From the NCBI GenBank assembly GCA_963971535.1, contig OZ020598.1, positions 86,472,751 through 86,536,750 of the forward strand: DNA of 64,000 nucleotides, in the 5' to 3' direction. This stretch comes from Notolepis coatsorum (taxonomy: Eukaryota > Chordata > Actinopteri > Aulopiformes > Paralepididae). A program made the position numbers and the translations under genes. Below, piece after piece: positions 39,853 to 52,649 of the stretch. Below the pieces are notes generated by a model that saw nothing but the letters and a program-made list of their open reading frames with translations, did not search any database and was not told the origin of the DNA. Position 1 is the stretch's first letter, and every line of letters begins with the position of its first letter.

Positions 39853-40981
39853 ACGACAGAAGACCTTGGTCTGAAGCCATTTTAGTTTAACTAGTGGGCC
39901 GCGACCATTAACACTGGTGATCCCTGTGTGTTCTGGACGAGTGGATATCTCTCTGTCCCGTGTTAAGCCCCTTCTTTCATATCCAAATGAGAGTATTCCT
40001 TCACGAGGAGATATGTGCATGGATGTGCGATAGCGGCAGATCCATGTTCAAGTCAGCTACACAGGCCAGTTTGGTATTGTGCTGATTCCGTCGGGTGTTG
40101 GTAAAATCACCGTTGTAAAGCAGTGTTGACATCTTGTTTCTCTTTTCTCTTAAAAAGTGAGGAGAGGTTCAGAACGGCGGCCTGTCTGGGTGAGTGTTAT
40201 GTCATTGTATACATGTTCAGGTGATAGCTGCTTAGCTTACGGTTAGCCAGTCAGCTGTTAGCTGCTGCGTTAGCCTGCTGGGATCGCTGCATGGCCTACT
40301 TAGGTTGGGCCTACTGTTAGCCAGTCAGCTGTTAGCTGCGGCGCTAGCATGTCGTGATCACTAGGTAACGTTAGCTTGCTGCTATAGGCCAAGGCCTGGC
40401 GCGGGGTAGCTTCAGCTCCTCGCGCGCCGCCGCAAGCTCGCTTCTGGTCGCGTGCGCCGTTAGCTCGGCGTCTCGCGAGCAGGGGCAGTAGCGCCCGAAC
40501 GGTTGGAGCGGCCGTTAGCTTAATGCTACTCTGTTGAACGTGCTTTGATTATAACATGTTTTACACTCTTGACTACGACGTCATCCTTGACAGGGGATGT
40601 TCGTCGACCCTGCCCTGAGCCTGGACGGGGATTGTGTCAACAAAGAGGACTGTAGCGACTGGTTGGAGCGACGACGCTGCCCAGTTCGAGCAACACAGGA
40701 TCGGCTGTGTTGTCTACGGGGTCTTGAGTCTGCACTTCGCTGATCTACGTTCCGGGTAGGACAAGGTTTGACCAGACCTTATAACACGTCTTCTGGTTTT
40801 ACTTTTCTAAATGTTTTGTGAATAACGATGTTTTCCCAAAACGTGTGTTGCTGCAATGCATTTGGGATACGACGCGAGTTATGTGTGAACTGTTTTTGTC
40901 ACTGGCAGTTAGCTTCTCCGTGCAAATCGGGTTGTTGTTACAGATGTGAAAATGATCTGGTTGTTGTGTGGGAAACATCAT

Positions 40982-42384
40982 TGTAACTGAGGGGTACAAT
41001 TCCCTGACTGTATTGATAAGTATGGTATCATTAAACCACTACCGCTTTATGTACTTTAACTACTGGCCACACAGTACATGATATAGATATGATGAACACT
41101 TTCCCACCATGAAACCAAGTCCACACAAATGTATAAGTCGAATATTTAATATATAGCAAAGGGTATATACAACGTTCACTTAATGACATTTATGATTTGA
41201 ATGCACTTGTAAGGCAAATGAGTATTCATAGGCAAATCAACATTGAATGTCCAATCTCTGGTTACGCAGGAAGCAAGTATACAACCTGGTTCTTTAGGGA
41301 ACTATAGCGATGGTACTTAATGATTATAGCTGGATATACTAAAGGGGGGTCCTGCTGGTTGTAAGTCAGTAGGGGGGGGGGGTTAGGAGAGCCGCCGGCG
41401 ATATCCCATCTGGCCAACGATTTCTTGGGAGAATTCAGAGTGCTGAACACGGTGCCCACAGAACCTTGGTCCACAGATGAATACAGTTGGGCCCTCTTGT
41501 AGACGGTAGCTGCCGGTCCACAACGAAGAGACGTGAGGCGACCTCACTCGGGGTAGAGCGCCGTCTCACCTGGACTCCTCTCGGGGGGTAGTTCCAACAC
41601 TCACCAGTGTTGGCTGTTATCCATGGCATAAATCAAAGCACCCAAAGCAAGTAGATAATCCAAGCCGTGTAGGGCTCGCCGTCGTCCGGGTAAGGTAATC
41701 CAATGTGCAGGTCCACTCGTCCTAGCCCAGAACTCCTCGGATGAAAGCACCACACGTGGTCTGCCCAGCCTGGTTAAGACTCTAGATAACGCGAGGAAAC
41801 GATGGGGGTACTACTCACTGTATAACTCTAACCGAACGATGCACCATACATAATAGACTATTATTAACTTAATAGAAATACGTCCCACTCGACGGTATAG
41901 TGCCAAACTATGACAATTCAACTATTAATCCACACGATGTCTCAATGCCATTCTGAGGCCAAGTTGACCATACTGCACCACACGTGTATCGTGGGTGAGG
42001 CTTAACGTCTTGCCACTAGGTTGGAGGGTAAAGAACTAAGGGCTAAGGGACTAAAAGAAAGTTCTACTTTACTTGCGCCATATATATATGCGCTGTGAAC
42101 AAATAGTACCATTCGTATTTCGCCAGACGTATTCCTACGTGGAACCGGGCTAGTAACGACATGTTCGTCGGCACGATTGAACTTGAACCAAGGGGCTTGG
42201 CTGCTGGCGCCAAGTTCTTGTCCAATGAGAGAATGAAACTATTATGGGCTGTTAGTAGACTAAAGGGATATTCAGTGTATATGTACAAGGAATATACAAG
42301 GGATATCAAACGATATACAAATACTATTAAATATATATCCATAAATAAATATATATATTCGGTTTAATCTGATCCTTCACAACA
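40982..42384. mobile_element. Solo LTR nested in element B
   Basis: A 1403-bp insertion absent from element A. It starts TGTAACTGAGGGG and ends CCTTCACAACA (TG...CA), flanked by the 5-bp duplication ATCAT (40977-40981 and 42385-42389). The empty site in A reads AAACATCATGG. There is no internal coding region. TG..CA ends with a 5-bp duplication fit a Gypsy-type element or an endogenous retrovirus; the family is not decidable here. Confidence 0.85.
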
Positions 42385-44418
42385 ATCATGGTGTTTATAT
42401 GTACCGTGTACTCACAACTAAGGTAACTAACCTATGAAGCTATGCTTAGTGACAAGTGAGTAAAAGAATGTTCTTTTCTCAGCCTGTGATGACAATGAAC
42501 AGTGTGTTCACATATTAACAGGTTTTCCTGTTTTAACTGGCCGTATTAAGGGTAAAATAAGAGGATTGTGTTTACCCCCGGTTCCCTGGGGACTTTTTCA
42601 TCCTCCTATCAGACATGTTGTGCACTAAATTGTGTCTTTTGTGTGGTAGGGATGCGATGTAACCCTTAGCTTGATTGCTGGGGTTGTGCTAACCGCTTGA
42701 GAAACTTTATTTTCCTAAAGAAAAGATTGTTTGGTCGCTGTCGTGTGTGCTTAGGAAGGCCTGTGGCCGATACTAATCGAGAATTATGTATTCTCTCATT
42801 ATGAAAAACGGCGTTCCTCTGTAGAGTGTTTTTGCCATTTTTTGTAGGTGATGATGGGTTGTGTGTGTCATGTGACCTACAACTGGGTTGGACTGGCCAC
42901 AGAAGCACATGTGTATGTTGGACCGGGGCTCTTAGAGAGCCCTCTCTATTCTGTGTTTTTTCCTTAGTAAAAATCAGATAGCAGGTTGGCTCATGCGCTG
43001 TGTGGAGCTGTCAAACGCTTCATAGAGCTGACTATGACTGTGTCATATTCTCTTTTTGTCATTACATCGTATCATGGGTGTGGGGTCGTAAAGGGGTGAA
43101 CTGGTAACCTTTCCTCTCACCTTGTTTCTGTCGGTCAGGGGTACACCCCCTGTCCTTCAAGGTTCCTGTCACGTTGCGGTTCGGCACGTTACGGGGGGGG
43201 GGGGGTGGGGGGGGAGGGAGTTTCCTGGTCCCACGGCCTGGTATATTGGGCATGTGCACCGCAGAAATTCCCCCGCCATAGAGTACGTCACCGTGCGCGT
43301 CTCTGTTGGTAGGACTTCCGCGTGCTGTTCAGGTCCATGTGATGGATCTGTTTCGGGGGGGTGGTCAGGGCTCCTCCTCACCAAGCGCCTTTTCGGGCCT
43401 TCTGTGAGTTCGGACTCCTCCTTTCCATGTGAGGGAGCCTCCATCAGAGTACAGAGCCTTCCTCCTCAGATTGTCAAAGTGAGTGGACCCTCTAGAAGGT
43501 GTCCTATTCTATTGTATATGTATTCGATTCAATTCGATTATTGAGTGTGTATGGGTTCAGTGCCTCTTCCCCGGAGAGCCCTAAAACCAATTTTTTACAT
43601 GGCTCAAGGTGCAATATATTCGTTTCAATCTGTACAGCTCGCGTGGGAAGTCTCTCTGGGGATCCCCGTCTCCTTCCTATGGGAGGGTGGTGGGATGTAA
43701 AAATGTGAAACATTTTTACCCCCGGCTGTGTAGACTGGGATACATACTGTTGATGCTTCCTTCTTTTCTATTCAAAAAGTGTTGGAGTTAGGAAGTGTCA
43801 CACCTCTCTTGTCGTTCCCCTGGGCGCCTTGGGGATTCAATGACAGGTCTAAATAGCCTGTTCATTGATGGGGGTGTGTCCCGACGCACGTATAGTGCTA
43901 GCTCGCTGTAAACAGGCGACTGACTGGCACGCCTTGGTTGCTTGTGGTTAAAACGGCGTTTTTATAAAGCAACTGAGATGGGGGTTTTTCCTCTTCCGAC
44001 GACCAAATCCCACGACCTGGGTTGGTTTTCGACGGATTCTCGTTCATGTCTGGGGGATGATGACGGAATGGATCTGAACATATGTAGAGGGGTCTCACGC
44101 CCTTGGGGTGGGCCACCAGGCGCGGTTCGCCCGAACGTCTGGGTGGCGCCTTCTTTTCATGTTAAGATCGACACGCATATCTGCCCTTTCTCCTGGAGTA
44201 GGCATGTCGGCGTGGTTAGGGCACGGGACTGGTTCTGGTCACGCTGGTCCGGATCAGTTGAACCCGTTGTCCGCCGGGGATGCAGATCTGTTTTTCTGGT
44301 ACCCTGAGGGACTTGGGCTTTTTTCAGGGGGAAAAATGCCAGGTCGGTCCGGGTGTCACAGGGTTAAGCGCTATGGAGACCCTGGTTGGGTACATTTTTA
44401 CTCAGCACTGTCGTAATG

Positions 44419-44537
44419 GCTTACGGCCATGCCATCCTGTACACGCTCGATCTCGTAGGATCTCGGCCGCTACACAGGTTGGTCCTGGTTAGTACTTGGT
44501 TGGGAGACCGCCTGGGAATACCAGGTACGGTGTGCTT
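44419..44537 (+). ncRNA. 5S rRNA-like segment inside element B
   Basis: End-to-end 5S similarity, better preserved than in element A: GCTTACGGCCATGCCATCCT, then CGATCTCGTAGGATCTCGG, CCTGGTTAGTACTTGG and TTGGGAGACCGCCTGGGAAT. By eye about 80-85% of positions match fish 5S rRNA. The A-box region has substitutions and a one-base loss. A T5 run at 44557-44561 could terminate RNA polymerase III. It shares substitutions with the element A copy, so capture preceded their divergence. Confidence 0.88.
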
Positions 44538-46041
44538 AGGGGCTGGTTCTCCATTCTTTTTCGCTCCTCTCTCACGCATGGCGAAGAGGGGCCTGTGGGG
44601 GTGGTTTTTGACCTCCTCTGGTGACCCTGTGCTTCCCGTACCGCCAGGCCCGGTCCGAAGTAATGTTTCGTCGACCCGTAGGCCTGGGTTAACCCTTTTT
44701 TGAAAACTGAAACACTTGTACTGCGGTATAGCCGGTGTATACCCGCAGGTGTGTTTTGGAGTTTTTTCTTGAGGGGTTATAGGAACAACCACCGCATTGG
44801 GTAACACCAAGGTGGTTGATTCCCTGGTGTGTTGGAGCAGTGTCAACTCCCGGGTTCACCGTTTGAGGGTGCCCCTGCACGTTCATGACGTCTGCCAATC
44901 GTGTAAGCCTTCTCTGCCTCGAATTCTCTGGGTGGGGTTTTTTAAATGGAGGCTTGGTCATGCAACACCGCCAGCTTACGCTCCTTCCGCCGGGGCGGCT
45001 GTGTTCAGCTGTCCCCTCTGGCGCCTGTCTCGTCCGCAGTCTCCAGGCTAGGGTTAATAGCCTGTTGCCTGGTTTTTCCCCGGTGCGCTGCCTGCTTCCG
45101 TTGGTTAACCTTTTTTGTGTGCTTACGGCCATGCTGACTGCCTGTTGCAGGGTCAGTGTGCCAGGCGGTGTACTATTGGGGGGACGGGGCCCGCTCGGCC
45201 TTTGTCCGAATACGCTGGCGATGTGGGGGGCGGGGCACTATGTGCCCACCTGGTGGGGTCTTGATGCTGGCATCATGGACTTCTCCGGGCCCCCATTCCA
45301 GGGAGTCCAGTCCTTTTGGTGGGTCTGGGTCTTCCTTCGCGCTCCGCTGCTACGGCCTTGCCACGGGGTTGGGTTTGCCCTTGACCCCGTGATTCTGGTG
45401 GCAGTAACGAGGTTGTTCCTCCGTTCGTTCCCGGGTGGCATGCGGGTTGTGCGTGTGTGTAGTCGTGGGGTCAAGCCACGGTCTGCTCACCCTGTGCGTT
45501 GAGTTGCTTGAGTGCCTCTTCGCACGGTCGGGTCCGTCGCCCTCCCGTGAAGCCCCTAATAGGGGGGGTGCCCTCCATTAGGGTGGGTCGGGGGGGCTCG
45601 GCCCTCCCTGTTCTGATGGTTGTGGGGGGCTGTCAGCGGGGTGTATTTGTCGGCCGTTGGCTCTCGCTCGGCCTCCCTTGTGCAGAGAGCGATGCCGAGC
45701 GAGAGCGAATACGAAACAGAACGTTAGGTTATGACTATAACCAAGTTCTGTTAGTATAGCGACGCTCGGCATCTGACGCCGCTGCAGCCTTTGACCTCGC
45801 CTTGTGGCGAAAGCTTGGGAAGGAGGCGAGTGGGTGGCCCCACCCCTGCTTATATGGATAAGCTGATAGGGGTGTGGTCAGACGAATATTGGGATTAAAG
45901 GTACATTTGTGGTCTTTATTCAGTGCGCGTGCACATATGCGAGATAGTGCAGAGAGCGATGCCGAGCGTCGCTATACTAACAGAACTTGGTTATAGTCAT
46001 AACCTAACGTTAGTCAGTCTGTTAATTACTTAGGTACTCCG

Positions 46042-46830
<789 letters not shown>

Positions 46831-46896
46831 AGATGGGTTAGGGGCTCGGGAATTAATCTAAGTCAACGCTTGTACTCCTACAAGTTGGCCTACTGT

Positions 46897-47010
<114 letters not shown>

Positions 47011-47014
47011 ATAG

Positions 47015-47128
<114 letters not shown>

Positions 47129-47622
47129 TGACACGCCCCTGAGACTGGTGCGATGTCAACCTCGCTCCGAGTTGCAAATGTGTTCCTACCCTATTCAACC
47201 AGTGATCTCTCCATCTTTCATTGTCCTCCTCTCACCCGAGTAATGACTTCTCCTCCTCATCCGAGTAACAACCTCTCTTCTCCTCCTCTCCTCTCTTCCT
47301 CTCCTCCTTATCTTCTCCTCTCACCGAGAAACAACCTCTCCTCTCCTCCTCTTCCCCCTCTACTCTCCTCCTCCTCTCATCCGAGTAACAACCTCTCTTC
47401 TCCTCCTCTCCTCTCTTCCTCTCCTCCGTATCTTCTCCTCACCACCTCTCCTCTCATCTGAGTAATGACCTCTTCTCCTCTCCTCCTGTCATCTGAATAA
47501 CAACCTCACTTCTCCTTATCTTCTCCTCCCCATGTCTTCCTCTCCTCTCTCTCCACCTTTCATCTGAGTAACGGCCTCTTCTCTATATCTGTCTCTATCT
47601 CCCTCTCTCTCCCTCCCTCTCT

Positions 47623-47797
<175 letters not shown>

Positions 47798-47858
47798 GGG
47801 TAATAATGACTCTTTAGCAGCACCACCTCTATGCTTCATTGGTCATAATGAGAACTCC

Positions 47859-47983
<125 letters not shown>

Positions 47984-48150
47984 TGTGCGTGTGTGTGTCT
48001 GTGTCTGTCTGTGTCTGTGCTGTATGTGTGTGTGTGGATATGTGGATATGTGGATATGATTACATGTGAATTCATATCTGTGAAGAAGGTTCTGAACTGG
48101 TCATTAATAAGGAGACTGGCTCTGTGTCCCATTATTGTACTTACATCCCT

Positions 48151-48384
<234 letters not shown>

Positions 48385-48388
48385 CCAG

Positions 48389-48498
48389 ACAGGAGATCTG
48401 AAGCGCTACTTCACAGACCTGGAGTGTATGGCCATGGTGACCGCTGGATTCTGTCATGATATCGACCACAGAGGAACCAACAATCTCTACCAAATGAA
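48389..48498 (+). CDS. pde6a: pde6a exon (window exon 10), HD metal-binding motif
   Basis: Thirty-six codons plus two bases: [20 protein letters not shown] then [16 protein letters not shown] and AA of a Lys codon. [10 protein letters not shown] is the PDE HD motif whose His and Asp bind the catalytic metals. The acceptor is GTGACCAG; the donor is GTAAGA at 48499, followed at once by long G runs. The Lys codon is completed at 57369. Confidence 0.97.
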
Positions 48499-48504
48499 GT
48501 AAGA

Positions 48505-48537
48505 GGGGGGTGGGGGGTGGGGGGGGGGGGGGGGGGT
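48505..48537 (+). repeat. G-rich tract just inside intron after exon 10
   Basis: G runs of 6, 6 and at least 15 within 33 bases, starting 7 bp past the exon boundary, with further GGGA-rich sequence to about 48610. It is a candidate G-quadruplex and also resembles intronic G-run splicing enhancers. Confidence 0.8.
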
Positions 48538-49645
48538 TGACAGAGAGGGAGAGAGAGGGAAGGAAGGGAGGAGAGGGGGGGCAGGTGGGAAGGAAAGAGG
48601 GGGGTGGAGTAGGAGAGGAAGAAGCCAGAAAGTACACTAAGAACCAGATGGAACTGGACGTACAGTTTACAGGTGTTCTCTATAACCTTAGAGGTCAGCA
48701 CATTTGCCTGCCATCGATGCATCTGTAAAAGTCTTTAATTTGGGGCAAAAACATCCTACATTAATCCTTATGGTAAATCAGTATTTGTGGAATGATGTGT
48801 TTGCATTCTATTAACAGGGGCTACATTTTGAGTGGGGATATTTGTGTGGGGATTACTCAGGGATTACCAGATAACTACATCATCCCTTCCACTTCTGAGA
48901 CTACTCTCTGGCCACATAGGCCACAATTGCATCGGCGACCCAAAACTATTGCATGTGTGTGTTACTGCATGATGAATAAAGACTTCTTCAAAAAGTCCAG
49001 TTTATTATATTATTATAAGTGTCCAATATATAGTGTGGCAAATGAACAAAGACTCTAGGGCTATCCTCGACTAAAGAAATTATTCGTTGTCTACTCTAAC
49101 TAATCGATTAGTTGATTTAATCGACACTTTAATCAGACACTATGTCCAGTTTTCCACACGTTCATTTAGTTTGACAGTTATTGAGTGTAAATGTGTTTGA
49201 ATATGGCCACCAGCGATGTCATCGGGGACGTAGAATCCTTGTGTTGTGTTAATTACAGCTCAGTGAAATGATAAGGTAGCAGTCCATATAAGGCAGCGGT
49301 TCTCAAACTACGGGTCGCGACCCAAAGTGCGCATTGGCAAGTAAAAAAGAATATATCAATAATTAATTATATATATTTTTTGTTCTGGCAACATATTTTG
49401 GCTAAATATGCCTCGTTTTATAAATGTGTATTGATAACATAGTGCTGTAATTAAATGTTCTAATAAATATGCATGATCAAGTTCAACAACGTGTGCTTTT
49501 ATTTTGCTTCCTTAATTCCATGTTGAAATTATGCGATACATTAACTCATTCAGCGCCAGGGGTCACTGTTTACCTTACTGTTGAAATGCCATCGCCTTTT
49601 AACATGGGGATACGTGGCTGTGTTTGCAGGCCTAAAGCTATATTA
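48538..49645. other. Intron with repeat fragments, no gene
   Basis: At about 49293-49325, CAGCGGTTCTCAAACTACGG and GTCGCGACCC form a typical hAT-type repeat end; I could not find its partner end. GACTAAAG and TAATCGATTAG sequence near 49065-49125 resembles the MITE at 32274. No coding signature. Confidence 0.45.
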
Positions 49646-49661
49646 TATATTATAGCTATGG

Positions 49662-50130
49662 TGCGGCCGGGTAGCGCAGCGGACTAAGCGTCTGTCTACC
49701 ACCGCAGAGACACTGGTATCGAATCCGGCTGTCAGCGGTCCCTCCGTCTTGGGCGGTCGTCATACTCACACAATTGGCAGTGTCAGCGGGTGGGAAGCCG
49801 GTGGGTGGTATTCTGGTCGTTGTAAACAGCGACTCCTACAGGTCAGTCAGGCGCCTGCACAGCGAGGGAAGGAACTGGGTAAGGTAGTGTGATCCTCCCA
49901 CGCGTTACACTTCCCCAGTGAGAGTCCTCGCTGTCAGGTGAAAAGAGGCTGCTGGCTGTCTCCTATGTATCGGAGGAATCATCTGATAGACTTCAGGGCT
50001 CCCTAGACCGACCAGTGGGGGGCACATGCGTGCAACGACCAGGAAGGGGAGGGGGGAATTGGCATAATGACTAAATTGGGATGGGAGAAAAATACAGAAA
50101 AAATAGAAGGAGAAAAAGTGGTTAAAAAAA
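49662..50130 (+). mobile_element. tRNA-derived SINE with 16-bp target duplication
   Basis: The tRNA-like head contains GGGTAGCGCAGCGG (A box) and GGTATCGAATCC (B box). It is followed by a body well known in fish (GGCGGTCGTC, ACACAATTGGC, GTGGGAAGCCGG, GATCCTCCCACGCG, GTCAGGTGAAAAGA, TATCGGAGGA) and an A-rich end. The direct repeat TATATTATAGCTATGG flanks it exactly (49646-49661 and 50131-50146), proving retroposition. Confidence 0.9.
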
Positions 50131-50849
50131 TATATTATAGCTATGGATTTAATAATATAGTCGATTGTCATTGAGTTTCTTCCGGTCAAGATGCAAAAAA
50201 CAGATAATTTTTCCATCCATAAATCTTTATACCGTCGTGAATATGAGTGTAGTTTCAGGGCGGTCTGGTGTAATTTCCAAAATGCTTCGTAATGGCCGGC
50301 AACGTGTATTCTTGTAAAAGCGTTATCGTTTCTTCCCTGGACTAGCTACTCTTCTCAAATCAAATTTAGATTATCGGTATTATGTTTCATCATGGATGCA
50401 TGAAAGGGGGGGGGGGCTTTGATCACTACCAACGGAACACGCCACACACACACGCACTCCCGATCGCATAAAGGAATTTTTGGATCAACGCAATATTGAT
50501 ACAATTTAGCCCTTACCTTGACCAGGATCTGTCCCGAAAAGAATATTCCAATTATCTGATTGCCATTCCAAGTACTGATCGCGATCGTGTTTCCAACGTA
50601 ATCCAGCAATGAAAATTTTTTATTTAGCCTTTATTTAACCAGGTTTGTCCCAATTGAGATCCAGAATCTCTTTTACAAGGGAGACCTGGCCAAGAAACAG
50701 CAGCAACACAAAGTTTCAACATACACACATAGACACTACAGACAAAAGCAACGTTACAAAATGGTCAAACAAAACATCTGCACACAGTAAACGTGGTTAC
50801 AATAGGCTTCTAGCCTTAAATACATTTAGTGTTACCAAGCTTTGGATCT

Positions 50850-51457
50850 TCAGATTGGACTGGAGATTGTTCCCTGTAGTGGGGAAAACCTAAAAGCTTT
50901 CTTTCCCATTTCTGTTTGGACATTGGGAACAGCAAAGTGCATAAAATCCTTCGAACGGAGATTGTAATTTCCACCATTCAACTTTAAAAGAGGTGATAAA
51001 TAAATCGGAACCAAACCAAGAATGGCCTTGTAAATCAAAACATACCAATGACTGAGCCGACGTGCATATAAGGAAGTCCAGTTCACCTTTGAATATAATA
51101 CACAATGGTGAGTATGAGATCCACAGTTTGTAATAAATCTCAGAGCCCCATGATACACGCTATCCAGCATGTGGAGACAGTGAGCAGAGGCGTTCATATA
51201 TAACACATCACCATAATCAATCACAGGTACTGTAGAAAGGTAGACTCCACCAGTTTTCGTTTCACACCAAAATAAAAGCATGACTTATTTCTAAAATAAA
51301 ATCCTAGTAAAAGCTTCAGCTTCTTTGCAACATAATGGATATGCTTTAACCTGTTAATCTGTAGACCGTTTTCGCATAAAAGGTACATGCCTAAGTAAAT
51401 GGAAGATTGCTCCACTTCTGCAAGGTCAATTAGCATGTTCTTGGTATCTAGGAACAT
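50850..51457 (-). pseudogene. LINE ORF2 3' domain, separated by an insertion
   Basis: Frames at 51457-51221 and 51281-50850 carry KKLKLLLGFYFRNKSCF, VIDYGDVLYMNASAHCLHM, LDSVYHGALRFITNC and LRSKDFMHFAVPNVQTEMGK, the usual C-terminal region of this LINE group. The homologous sequence before it ends near 52650, so about 1.2 kb has been inserted. Confidence 0.8.
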
Positions 51458-51859
51458 CTAGGGACCTGGGGGTATGTATTTCCAGTGTCAGAAATATTGT
51501 GTCTGTTACTAGGCTGAGTAAATTGTAATGAATAAATTAATTATGATTAATTATGATTTATGATTTTGATGATGATGATCAAAAATTGATGCGGGCACGA
51601 GAAAATGCTCACTGAGCTCATTCACCACCTTATTGAACCGCGGGAAGATTATTAAACAGAAGGATTTGTAGATACAGTAATTAATGATAATCGACTTTAA
51701 TTATAAATTCATATTTGACCTTGAACTTGACCTTGACCTTATTATGGCGAAATCATACATCTATGGATAGGGAAAATGCTCCTCTTTAGTCATTTCTTGC
51801 GGTTTTTACGATAATTGGCATTTTCCGATAAATTTGTATTTCCGATAAAACATATAAAA

Positions 51860-52153
51860 TAGGGATGTCCGATATTATCGGCCGACCGATATTATTGGCC
51901 GATATCGGCAGTAAAATGTGATATCGGAAAATATCGGTATCGGTTTAAAAACAAAAAAAAACAATAACAATATTTGTTATATATATATATCCAGTGAAAT
52001 TATTAGTTACCTGAAATTATTCAGTTTTTTGGACGGGGAAACCCTGCATATATCGGTATCGGTTGATATCGGTTGATATCGGTATCGGAAATTAAGAGTT
52101 GGACAATATCGGAATATCGGTATCGGTAAAAAAGCCAATATCGAGCATCCCTA
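51860..52153. mobile_element. hAT-type MITE, 294 bp
   Basis: Inverted ends TAGGGATGTCCGATATT and, reversed, TAGGGATGCTCGATATT, with an exact 8-bp duplication ATATAAAA on both sides (51852-51859, 52154-52161). The body is built of CGGTATCGGTT and GGCCGATATCGG repeats, typical of fish hAT MITEs. Confidence 0.9.
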
Positions 52154-52649
52154 ATATAAAACATCGGTAAAAATGAAAATATACACTTTGACTACTGTTT
52201 TTGATAGGGTTATGGTCTTTACTCTTGGCTACAAAAAAAATATTTAAAAACATTGACCTCTTAACATCCAAGGGCCCACATGTGGACGATTCTTTGCCGA
52301 CCTCTAGTGGCTCGGGTGTGCATTTCTTTTAATACAATATATAGATAGAATTAAAGCCCTATTTGTTGCCTGTCGATTGCCCTTTTAGGTGACAAAATCT
52401 GTTCAGCGGTTCTCGAGTTACATGCCGATATGTGAGGCGTGCCCCAAAGTACACAAAAGTACACATTACCACCCCGACTCCCGGGGCTCTAGCTCCGTCA
52501 ATCATTTGGCGATCTCGAAAATCTTTGCACAGGGTTGTAGCCAATGAGTGTGGCTTTCCATGATATGATAATTGGGGATCTAATACGGTCTCTATTGATC
52601 GATTTATGATAAAGAAAAGCAGGGTCCCCCTATAGGGGGACCTTAAGGC

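Larger units (their letters stand above)
39231..46011 (+). mobile_element. DIRS-like element B, related to element A
   Basis: A 6.8-kb element with left terminal repeat 39231-39418, internal complementary region 45680-45773, right terminal repeat 45800-46008 and GTT at both flanks. Its outer left end (GTTCTGTTTCGTATTCGCTC) differs from that of A, but it is matched exactly by B's own internal region; the same holds for the right end. The interior aligns with A apart from a solo LTR at 40982-42384, an extra ~170-bp block of GTTAGCCAGTCAGCTGTTAG-type repeats near 40220-40390, and a ~55-bp gap near 45199. It encodes no recognisable reverse transcriptase or recombinase. Confidence 0.8.

Noticed and set aside
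44419-44537. A functional 5S rRNA gene
   Set aside because: About 15-20% diverged, with a base lost in the A-box region and poor pairing of the terminal helix; better seen as a 5S-derived module.
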